From Ceratodon purpureus (lineage: Eukaryota > Streptophyta > Bryopsida > Pseudoditrichales > Ditrichaceae), in contig CM026426.1 of the NCBI GenBank assembly GCA_014871385.1, positions 94,532,238 to 94,596,237 on the forward strand: 64,000 bases of DNA, given 5' to 3'. Positions 11,701 to 21,125 of this stretch are shown here, in pieces. The stretch's first letter is position 1, and every line of letters starts with the position of its first letter. Made by a program: the position numbers and the translations under genes. The notes under the pieces are model-generated. The model was not told where the DNA came from, did not search any database, and saw only the letters and a list, made by a program, of their open reading frames with translations.

Positions 11701-13267
11701 CATGGGCTTGCAGAAACCCTAGCCTCCTACCCCCGGCACTAGATCTAGTGCCCCTCTTTTCCGAACTTAGCTCTTCACGTATTGTTCGATGACGAAAGTC
11801 GACTTCCTGCGGAATCCGTGCGCAACAAGTACATGTCAGATCGTCAAACGGAGCACCACTCATTGACACCCTCTTACAATCCTTGTGTCTGAAGCAACCT
11901 TCAATGATCTTGGTCTCTCGTGCACCCATATCAACCTTGCCTTTAGTCTCTGGCTCAGCTATCCATGAACCTCCAGGATGTAAATCCAACAACAACCTTT
12001 TAACCAAATATATCTTCCCAGCATACTTACAGACAGATCTCCAGTATCCCCAACATAGAAGGGAAAGAGGATGGTGATTCTGACCTGACAAACTATTAGA
12101 GCGATCATGAGTGAACCATGAGTGAAGTCTTTTTTGGTTCTCCAAACATACTGTTGATGTTGATGGACGTCCTTTCTTCCCTGTCCGCAAGACACTAGTT
12201 CGGCCTCGATTGTTCTCTGCTGCTTCCACTGCGCTTGCGTGTTTTGGACCCATGATGTGATTGGTCAAGTTGGCTTCTAAATTCCTCTTAGGCGGACAAA
12301 GCTGGAAAAAATCACCACAAAACTTGCAATTAACCTTCAGCCAAAAACAACGCATATGAGGCGAAGATCGATCTCCAATAACTATCAAAGGTTTTTGGTC
12401 TCCATCAACACTGTCATTGATCATATTCACAATGTGAATGCCTTCGTCAGCGAGTTTCCCATGATCTGCTCGGGTCATAACAACTCCTTTCTCTTTGGAC
12501 TCCGATTGAGGAAGTGAGCTGAATTCGGTCTCGGTTCTTGTGCACCAATTTCTGATGTGAGAAGTTGAAACCAAGTGCTTCTTGCTAAAGTTTCCGAACA
12601 GGTTAGAAATGGCCGTTTTGCTATGGTCTCCAACTGAATTACCGTATAATTTGCTGCACTCCCCACAATACAACTTCACTATCCCCTTCCCATCCTTATC
12701 CCACGATTTCAAACACCACATATGATCATCCACAGTTGTCCTCTTCATTTCAACCTTCAATTTATCTACAGCTGGTGAGTACTTCGCAAGGACTTCGGTT
12801 GACAGTAGGGTTGACTTCATATCATCTAACAACACCTCAAAAGTTGTTGTCAAAGTGGTTGGCACTGTGCTACCAACTTCCGAATGAAACAGACCGCTCT
12901 CAAGTTGAGTGTCATTGTCGTCAAAGGGTAGGTTTAGCACCGAAACCATCTCTTCGCCATCGCCACTTGTAGGAAAATTAGGTCGCTTCCTCTTTTCTCC
13001 AACTGTGGCTCTAATTTCTGCTTCTTCAACCGCCGGTATCATGAAAGCATCAGATCCAATCTTGTTCAACCGCTCTAGCTTCTTTCTAATGCGGCACTTC
13101 AAACTAGGATCCCAGAAATCAAAACCGCCATCAAGTATCTCGGCCTCCTCCAACAACACTCTCAAAGCGGCATAAGAATCGTTCTCTGTACAGTCAAGAG
13201 AGCCGAGACATTCAGGATTGGCATCTTCACTCAATAGAGTCCAAAGGATTAGCTTAACTCCAGTCAT
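8735..13267 (-). CDS. Large transposase, two exons (13267-9862 and 9660-8735)
   Basis: The ATG is at 13267. Exon 1 ends at a strong donor (ACAG|GTATGT, 9862/9861) and exon 2 starts after TTCACAG at 9660. The 201-bp intron is in phase, and the exons sum to 4,332 nt (1,443 residues, stop TAA), with no internal stop. Two BED/TTF-like zinc fingers are visible: YCGEC...KKHLVSTSH (about residues 198-237) and CKFC...NHIMGPKH (about 315-345). The catalytic-like core has AEDETKIKTR...LIGFCG (about 692-710), resembling the first Asp block of P-element/THAP9 transposases. SDGDSRRR follows near 815 and GSDSCEIFF near 1055, like the late block of that fold. Exon 2 has a VGVGTD repeat, a basic linker and GRIQRMKVKKG. 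The intact frame implies recent activity or selection. The family assignment is from motifs only. Confidence 0.7.
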
Positions 13268-13324
13268 GCTGATAGCATCCTCAATACTCTAGACGCAAAC
13301 AATCAAAGACAATGTTGTCACTTT

Positions 13325-13530
13325 CTGAAACCCTAATCCTTACGCATTTAGAAACACTCAACAGAGAGCATAACGCAATGCCGAGAAGACCACCTTTCTT
13401 AAGCCCTAACCCTTTCGCAACAAAAACTCAACATGGAGCATAACGCAATGCCGAGAAGACCACCTTTCTTAAGCCCTAACCCTTTCGCAACAAAAACTCA
13501 ACATGGAGCAGAACGCAATGCCGGCAAGAT
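13325..13530. repeat. 70-bp tandem repeats with telo-box-like motifs upstream of the transposase
   Basis: Two nearly perfect 70-bp units (13366-13435 and 13436-13505) are followed by a partial third (to about 13530) and preceded by a degenerate copy from 13325. Each carries AGCCCTAACCC, and the outer copy carries AAACCCTAA (13328-13336), a telo-box. The array lies 60-260 bp upstream of the transposase ATG and inside the element, so it probably belongs to its promoter or subterminal binding region. Confidence 0.85.
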
Positions 13531-13844
13531 GACCTATCCTTCTGATCGGAATATAATTACCTCAAACTTTCGAGATCTACATCTGAAGCGAGGTCTTCAA
13601 ACAACCCAACCAATAGGACCATGACACGTGTCCTTTTTAATTTTTGAACCCCTAATATTAAATTAAATGTATACATAATATGAGCGAATATAAATCACCC
13701 TATATTTATTTAAACCGGTCTTCATAAATATAAGACATGCAATATTACTTTGAAACGAATTGTAATTTTTACTTTGAAACAATTTATTGCATCCTATATT
13801 TTTTTGGACATCATTTGGAATGAAATGGAAGTAAACCCCCCGAG

Positions 13845-16800
13845 CGGTTGGGTCTGGTTGTCCCATCCCTAGCCTGTCCCTCTGTGCCCAGGTAGTCTAG
13901 ATCTACACGAATGTGGTTTACATTGTATTCAAGGATGATTTGAGTCACATCCTGGGCAGTTTTTGGAAAATTTTGGCTGCCATGGGTTCCAAAATGTTTG
14001 GAAGTAACATACGCTGATTGTTTTTCTACCTGGTTTGAATGTAATCGTTGGCATTGTGGTGTCAGGGAATTAACCTGTACTTGGGTTTGGTTGGGTCCAG
14101 GATCCGAATGGGCAAGAAGAGTGGGCTCCCCTTCCTGATGAGAGGCTGAGCTGTCGGTAGCTTGGAGGAGTTCTTGTGCCTCGGTTGCCAAGGTTTTATG
14201 AATGTCTCCTAGGCTGCGTACGGGAAAGGTAATGGGTGTTACTGAATGGTAATGTTTCAACTTGGTTGTGTTTTCGATAGTTGCTTGTGGATCATAATTC
14301 GTGTCATTAACTAACAGAACCGTGTTGTTGGGTAACACTAATTGGACTCTGTAAGGCCCATTCCAAATGAATTCAAACTTTTGTTTTCTGAGCTTGGGGT
14401 CCCTGGGGCACCATAACACGTGACCCCCTTTTCGAAACAGACGGGGGGGTCTGGAGGCCTGGAAGTACTTAGCTGTCAGTTCCTGTTTGCTTGTTATATT
14501 TTTTGTGGCGGAGGCCCTGACTTCTTCAAGATGATGAATGTCTTGGAGCCGGGCAGGTAGGACTCTATGGGGAGTGTAATCCTTGGCTTGCAGGGTACTA
14601 AACGTGGGGGCTATATACTCCGTAGGGAGAAGAGGTTGTGTCCCGTAAACTAATTCAAAGGGACTGAACTGTGTGGCACTTTTTGTGGCAACCCGATATG
14701 CCCATAGGACTGCTGGCAGACAATCATCCCAGTCGGCCTGGTTAGCTTGGACAAACCTACGGAGCATATTGATGAGTGTTTTATTTGCTAATTCGGCCTG
14801 GCCATTTCCCTGGGGGTAATAAACCGTGCTAGTCCTGTGCTTGATAACATGGTTATCCAGGAGGTCTTCGATGACTGCATTTACAAAATGTGACCCTTGG
14901 TCAGACACGATTTCAAGGGGACAACCAAATCGTGTAATAGTATTTTTGTATATGAATGTGGCAGTGACGACAACCGTATTATTCCGGAGGGGTCGGGCTT
15001 CTACCCATTTGGTCGTGTAATCCGTGGCAGCAAGGATATATTTATACCCTTGGCGAGTGACTGGGCGTATAGGTCCGACGAAATCTAGGCCCCATCGCTG
15101 GAACGGACCCAGGGGTGGAATGGACTTGAGAGGTACACGGCCCTGATGTTGAAAATTTGTCGTGGCCATTTGGCATGCATGGCAGTGTTTAATGTATGCG
15201 TACACATCCTTGTACAGTGTGGGCCACCAATATTTTGCAGTGAGCACTTTTTTGATGGTAGTCTTGGGCCCTTGGTGACCTCTTGTAGGGCCATTGTGTA
15301 GGGTGGATATATTAGAATTCTGTTGTGACGTGGGTACACACAGTCGAAGTTTCTGGTCTGGACCACGGCGGTATAGGTGATTTTGGACCATGGTGTAAGG
15401 AAGCGTTGTGCGAACAAAGCTGATCTTCCTGGTGCCGGTCAGTCCTGTTGGTATGGTGCCCATGGTTAGGTACTGAATGATATTGTTGCGCCAATCGTCC
15501 TGGGAGTCCATGGTGATACTGGCCGTTTGTAAGTATGGCTCGTTGAAGGAGTCGTCGATACCCTCCTCGGTTGCCTGGGAATCCCTGGATAAGTAATCGG
15601 CTACTACATGTCTTTTCCCTAGGACGTAGAGTACCTCAAAGTCATATTCTAGAAGTATCATAATCCACCTTGCTACTCGTCCTGTGACCGATGGTTGGTT
15701 AACCAGATAAGAAAGACTGTGATGATCCACCATAAACCTGAACTTATTTCCCAATAAATAGTGACGGAATTTTTTGACAGCATAAATCATTGCTAGAGCT
15801 TCTCGTTCTGTAGTAGAATAGTTACGCTCAGCTTGGTTTAGGAGACGGCTTGCGTATGCAACCGGTTGATCATATTTTCCTTGTAAGTTCTGGGCCAACA
15901 TGACTCCCACGGCAATGTTTGAAGCGTCTGTGTGGACATGGAAAGGCTTGGACCAATCTGGGGCAATCAGGATGGGTGCCTTGGAATAAGCTTCCTTTAT
16001 TTTGTCTAGGGCAGTCTGGGCCGCGGGGGTCCAATCCCGAGGATATGTGTACCCGGCATGATTTAAAGCTGTAATGGGTGCAGTAAGATGGGCCAATTTT
16101 TCAATATATATTCTGTTAAACTGGGATAGTCCTAGGAGTCTTTGGACACCTTTTTGATTTTTTGGGGGTGTCATGTTAAGGATGTCTTGGATCTTCTCAG
16201 GGTCTGGAAGTTTGCCATGCTTGCAGACGATGTATCCTAGGATAACCCCGACAAAAAACAAAAACATACATTTTTCTGCATTAAGACTTACTCCGTTTGC
16301 TGTGCAGGCATGGAAGATTTGGCGCAAGTGGGTGACATGGTCTTCCATGCGGCCATAGACCGTTCCATCATCCAGATATATGCGAAAAAAACGTTTGAGG
16401 TAGGGCCTGAAAATTAATTCCATGACTCTTTGGAATGTCATGGGGGCATTTTTGGCGCCAAAAGGCATCCTCTCAAATTGGTATGGGCCCCATTCCGTGG
16501 AGAACGCCGTTTTGCCTTTATCCTGCTCGGCCATGGCTACCTGGTAGTAACCTGAAAAACAATCCAAGAAGGAATACATTTCATGGCCAGCTACCTCATC
16601 TATGATTTCTTCCATGTATGGGAGTGGGTAATGGTCCTTTTTGGTAGCTGCGTTTAATTTACGGAAATCGAAGCAAATTCTCAAGGTTCCGTTTTTCTTT
16701 GGTATGATAACCATGGGTGATAACCATGGTGCCGAGTCAACCGGGGATATAAACTTGGCTTTTAACAGTTTGTCTAATTCGGCTTTAACTCGGATGGCAA

Positions 16801-17584
16801 AATTTGGATTCATTCGATATCTCCTCTGTTGCACCGGGGTGGCACCAGGTACCAGGTCGATGGTGTGCTCAGCAATTGTCCTAGGAATACCCTGTAAGTC
16901 TTCATGTCCCCAGGCAAAAATATCTTGGTATTTATGGAAAAGGGCAATGGCAGCTTGCTTGATGTTATCTGGGGCGTCAGCGTTGATTTTGATATATTGG
17001 GGTTTCTCAGGCGTGCCAAGGTTAACCAACTCAACTCGTTCCTTGGCACCATGGGTCCATCCCGTAATCACCTCTTTTTGTAGGGCATGACTGGCTGGAG
17101 TGGAGTTTACTGTTACGGTTTCAATGACTTCTTTGGAGAAGTGTTCAGGAATGTCCATCTTTTTGTGTTCCGTAACCAAGCTGGCCAAATGGATTTCCGC
17201 TAGAGGAATGAGGTCAGGGTTAGCTTGGAATACCAAGGCTTCTTGTTCTGATGATAATCCTTCAATCCAACTTGTCCCTGCTTTGTGTCTGATCTGGTTG
17301 GCTCTAGCTTTGGTGATGCAACTATCGACTGGAATTACTACCGTAGTACCTTGGCGTTGTATACGAATTTGATTTTTGGACCAGCCGTGAATCGCATTCA
17401 TGTCTCGAAGCCATGGTCTTCCAAGTATAATGGGGAAACTACTACTTTCTGGCATATCGATGACCACAAATGTCGCAGGGGTAGAAACTCCATGGGTTGT
17501 GATGGCGACTGCGGGTAAAATACCCAGGGGAGTCACTGGAGCATCGTTTGCCATACGCAATATGAACTGAGCTCGCTTGGGCAC
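13845..17584 (-). pseudogene. pol: Gypsy pol region: reverse transcriptase, RNase H, integrase
   Basis: The frame is open from 17584 (just after a TGA inside the protease) to the element edge. RT: the block LRICFDFRKLNAATKKDHYP, then the catalytic YLDDG near 16370. RNase H: HTDASNIAVG, later TEREALAMIYAVKKFRHYL and DHHSLSYL. Integrase: zinc HHCC region (HNGPTRGHQG...HCHACQ, about 15330-15170), then the D,D,E core WGLDFVGP, VSDQGSHFVN and YYPQGNGQAE. Protease lies upstream at 17660-17620 with LVDGGSGVKVM, the DGGSG variant seen in plant Gypsy elements. The last dozen codons before the stop at 13811 come from the adjacent transposon end, so the natural C-terminus is lost. Confidence 0.85.
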
Positions 17585-17602
17585 TGGAAGTCCTAGGGTT
17601 TC

Positions 17603-19240
17603 TCAAAGATTGTTACTCATCACTTTTACTCCGGATCCGCCATCGACGAGTACATTACTAAGTTCATGGTTCCCAAGTTGCAGATGAATCACAGCAGCGT
17701 CTGGATCGAGTGTAGTAGAATTAACTTCGATGACTGCAGGATCTGGCGAAATTTCTGGCATGGCCGCTTGTTGTAGGTATTTTTGTAGCTCTGGGCTCAG
17801 CTGTAACAACTAAGCCAAGGTAATAGTGACATTGGTATCATCCAGGAGTTTTTGCATGCCTAGGTCGACCATGGGTGTTTCCAGTCCTTGTTGTATTTTG
17901 CGGCGTATATTATGCATCCTTTCCCAATGCTGCTCTGAGAAAGGTTTCCTATGCTCAACCACATGGTCGGTGTCTGTGGCTTTGGCACGTGTGGTGACGA
18001 CTGCAGTACTGATGGTGGCCACGTGTGTCTCGGCTCGATGGACTTCTGTTAAGGTTACTCCTCCACGGCGTGGCGGGGGAGTGTTTCTTTGAGCTTCGGC
18101 CGGCATGGGACCATAGTTTTCCATGGTGCTCCGGGTCTGTCCCCATCGTTGCCTGAGCACGGGACACTGGCCCCGTCGATGCTGCAGGGAACCACACTCC
18201 TAGCATGCATCGTTCCTACTGGGCTGAAATGCATCCACATTAATTTCTTCAGGAAACATGGAAGCCGTAGTTGCCCTGGGTCGCCGAGTTTCTTCTGGGC
18301 GACTATTTCCTGGGGCAAACCAGCATCGGCCATTGTGTGTTTTTCCACAGGTAGCACATGGTGCAAGGATTGGACGGGCCTCGGTACGGAAGGTGGGCAA
18401 CGGTAACAATGGAGCCTGGGTCTTTTGAAGTGCCCCGAGTTCCCGGCTGATATCATTTGCGGCTGAGAGTATTTCATGGAGGGTCTTGACTCCTCGGATA
18501 ACAATTCCTTGTTGAATCCATGGTAGTAATCCTTTTTTGAACCATTCACAAAGGTAATCTTCCTCGGGTCGTTGGCTCAATTCATCTGCTAACTGTTTGA
18601 ATCTGTCATAAAATTTGTCGACAGGTTCATTTCTCTCTTGTCAAATGCTACCTAAGGCCCGTAATATTTCCGAACTGGTCTTAAATTTTCTGAACTTCTG
18701 TAAAAAACTTCGTTCCATTTCCTCCCAGGTTGCATGGGAGTGCTCGGTTTCAAAATCTATTTACCAATTAATGTGATTTCCTTGAAGGGTTGTACCAAAT
18801 ATATTTTGCAAATCTGCGGGATTATTAATCCCATTTGTGCGTGCAATGACCTTAAAGCGGCGGATGTGCCAGTCTGGGTCTCCTGTTTTGTCAAAAACAG
18901 GATGAGGAATCTTAGGAAGCTTGGCATGCCTTTCTGGGTCGGTGCTGCTGGTAGCAGCTGTAAGATTCCCCCTAGGCAGTGTGGCCGGTCGTAATGGTTC
19001 TACTGGAGCCTCGGAAGCCTGGTTTGCTTGGTTTGCTTCCTGGGTGCGGCTATCCTGTAGAGTCTGGTATTGGATGCTAAGCATCTCGAGCTTGGCGTTA
19101 GTAGCATCATTTTTTGCCGCCAAATCCGTCATTTGTTCTTTCATCCATTGTAAGAATTCTTTCGTGGCATCTGGGTCATCTGATTGTGCAATTTCTTCTG
19201 CCTCGGTGTTTCTTTCCGTGGAGACTTTCCTTGGAGGCAT
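17603..19240 (-). pseudogene. gag: Gypsy gag and protease, interrupted by stops
   Basis: ATG at 19240 (MPPRKVSTERN). One frame stays protein-like to the protease but contains stops at about 18761 (TAA), 18640 (TGA), 18201 (TAG), 17810 (TAG) and 17605 (TGA). It contains a retrotransposon-gag segment (TWEEMERSFLQKFRKF...EPVDKFYDRFKQLADEL). A CCHC zinc knuckle follows near 18205-18160 (C-x2-C-x4-H-x4-C) in which the residue after the first Cys is a TAG, probably once TGG. All frames agree across the stops, so this is an old gag-pol reading frame damaged by point mutation. Confidence 0.75.
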
Positions 19241-19287
19241 GGTGTCTGATTTTTAGAGAGTGGTTTGGTTTTATCTCAACATTCCAT

Positions 19288-19307
19288 CCCCAGCATGGTC
19301 ACCAAAA
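19288..19307 (-). other. Probable primer-binding site
   Basis: Directly after the LTR end on the minus strand comes TTTTGGTGACCATGCTGGGG, the normal place for the tRNA primer site of a plant Gypsy element. I cannot name the tRNA. Confidence 0.5.
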
Positions 19308-19987
19308 TGTTATGCTGGGTTGTAACTATGGAGATGTGAGATTAGGGCAGCAGGGGGGTAACCAGGGTGTAAGGAGATCGAGCGGGTATGAGACCGGGTA
19401 GTTAGTGAGGCCCTGGGGACATGGATACTTAGCGGTAGAGATAGAGACGTGAACCAGGGGAAGGTTGGTGACCGTGGTGCCTTGGTTGGACCGTGACTGT
19501 AGACTTAGAGGAGTCGGTTCCTAGAATACCCAGGGACAGTCAAGGGTGACGACGAAGTTAAAGAAGAGAGAGTATATCATGCAGGCAATAGCTAAAGGAT
19601 TGTAGGCAGACAAGGCAATATTCAAAAGGGAAATTAGGCGAGCTCTCAAGACTAAGAGAAGGTGCAAGAGGGAGAGAGTAAGAGTACGGAATGCCAAGGG
19701 CTTAGCCTCGTGCCCGAGTGTCAACCAAGTGACCTCGGTATGTATTAAAGGAGAAAACAGAGAGTTCGGGGAGACAGCTCGTGAGTTTAAGTCTAGCCTT
19801 CATACAACATTCAGAGAGAGCCAAAACTGCTATTCGCTATGCCTTTTATACTATTGTATCCTTCCTAAATTCCTGCTTCTACTCGTAGTTTTGCCGCTAC
19901 TACTGCTTCTACTCGTAGTCCTTCTGTTTGGTAACCGTGGCTTCAGTTTGATATCCCCTGGCCGCCTTGTTACCCTGACGGGTAACA
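19308..19987 (-). repeat. 5' LTR, 680 bp
   Basis: On the minus strand it starts TGTTACCCGTCAGGGTAACA (itself a perfect 8-bp inverted repeat) and ends GCATAACA, so the LTR has the normal TG...CA ends with 5-bp terminal inverted repeats TGTTA/TAACA. The right edge falls inside the SET-domain reading frame; the adjacent bases ATTGT are the candidate target-site copy. The partner LTR is missing. Confidence 0.8.
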
Positions 19988-20700
19988 ATTGTTGTCGTTC
20001 AAATTCCGCTCTGTGGCCCAATCAGCATCGAGTTGCAAGCTATAGGACTGACCCCCATCTACCCCCAAATTTCTAAACATTTGCTCAGCATTAGTTAAAA
20101 TCTCTCCCATCAACTCAAAAACAAACGCACCTCTAGGTATATGCTCACATCTCCGAATCCCCCATCCCGTAAGGGCTGTACGAAAAACCTCTACTTGATA
20201 CTTCATCCCCTGCTAAACAACACGATTCCCACAATCACCACGACACCTACACTTAACATTGCACTCCTTAACAAATGGGCAAGGCACATGACCCTCACAA
20301 ACTTCATTTCCATTTAGACACTATGAACCCTTCTTACAGTAGTTAGCATTGCCGGTGTTGAACTGATCAAGAGCCATGTCCTCCAGAAGTCCTCCATCGC
20401 TGTAGCCGACTCCACCTAGGGACTGCTCTTGGCATGCACACGTACCAGTTCCACGGAGACATTCCGAGGAACACAAGCAGTAGTCCCCGGGGCAGAAACT
20501 CTTTAGGGTGGTAGGTACCCGGGCTTGGTCATAGACCACACTAGAGTTCACATACTGAAAATAACGCATAGCAATATCAGACTGACCAACAAGGATAGGC
20601 ACCCTCTCGAGCCCATTAGACAGATCTTCAGGATCATACCAACTGTCGGCATGGTTGAGTCACATCCCACCAGACCACCTTCCCAAGTCATGATGTGAAA
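19988..20700 (-). pseudogene. SUVR-type histone-lysine methyltransferase, truncated by an LTR element
   Basis: One minus-strand frame reads through pre-SET and into SET with no intron: WYDPEDLSNG...VPILVGQ, then a cysteine-rich pre-SET segment (CPGDYCLCSSEC, CACQ, CLNGNEVC, CPFVKECNVKCRCRGDCGNRVV), then the SET start (KYQVEVFRTALTGWGIR...GEILTNAEQ). The pattern KCRCRGDCGNRVVQ and GWGIR fits plant SUVR1/2/4-class enzymes, which methylate histone H3 Lys9 at repeats. TAG stops at about 20323 and 20209 (the latter where Gln is expected) and another upstream show it is dead. The LTR cuts it after ATERNLND, removing the catalytic second half of SET. Lack of introns suggests a retrocopy, or a naturally intron-poor gene. 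Confidence 0.75.
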
Positions 20701-21125
20701 AAAACAAAGTGCAAGAAAATATCCAACATCGGAGCAACGAACTACCTACTGCATAGTTATTCAAGAACTGAAAACATCAACGCCAATGGATAAACAGAGA
20801 ATCTCAGCCGTGAACAGTTCTCGTTAGAGGGGCCTCATAGATGAGGTATGATACATGGAAGTACGTGCAATGCCAATTTATCCAAGCATACTAGTGCAGG
20901 TAAATTGCTTGATAGCAAAAACCAAAAAAAACAAAAATAATGAACTGTAACGACAGTCCACACTCAAACCCTCATTCTATGTGACACCTCTCCGTCTCTT
21001 TAGTAAGAGAGCGCCACCTACCTTATCACCCTCGACCTTTTCCCCCCGTTTATTCTTAACCTTGGTTGAAGGAGATTCTCTGATGCTGGCTGGGCCTTCT
21101 TTGCAGTGCGTGCTCTGGTCCGCAC
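20701..21125. other. No gene recognised
   Basis: Short stretch between the SET pseudogene and the RING-like gene. The minus frame just upstream of the SET relic becomes stop-rich and no exon is convincing. Confidence 0.4.

Larger units (their letters stand above)
8469..13844 (-). mobile_element. DNA transposon with GGGGGGTTYACTT ends, P/THAP9-like transposase
   Basis: The left end (8469-8484) reads CTCGGGGGGTTCACTT. The reverse complement of the right end (13829-13844) reads CTCGGGGGGTTTACTT: 15 of 16 positions match, with no extended similarity inside. The element is about 5.4 kb and holds one two-exon transposase on the minus strand. No target-site duplication is visible. The left flank is an intron-like part of the methylase-like gene and the right flank is the 3' end of a Gypsy pol gene, so one flank was probably rearranged. 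The superfamily is uncertain. The RNase-H-like core suggests the P group, but the ends do not resemble canonical P ends that I know. Confidence 0.7.
13845..19987 (-). mobile_element. Ty3/Gypsy LTR retrotransposon lacking its 3' LTR
   Basis: Order on the minus strand: 5' LTR (19987-19308), primer-binding region, gag, protease, reverse transcriptase, RNase H, integrase. Integrase after RT/RNase H marks it as Ty3/Gypsy. No chromodomain is visible in the C-terminal part. The element stops at 13845, where pol runs directly into the inverted end of the neighbouring DNA transposon; no second LTR copy follows. On the right it interrupts a SET-domain gene. Five in-frame stops between gag and pol make it non-autonomous now. 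Confidence 0.85.
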
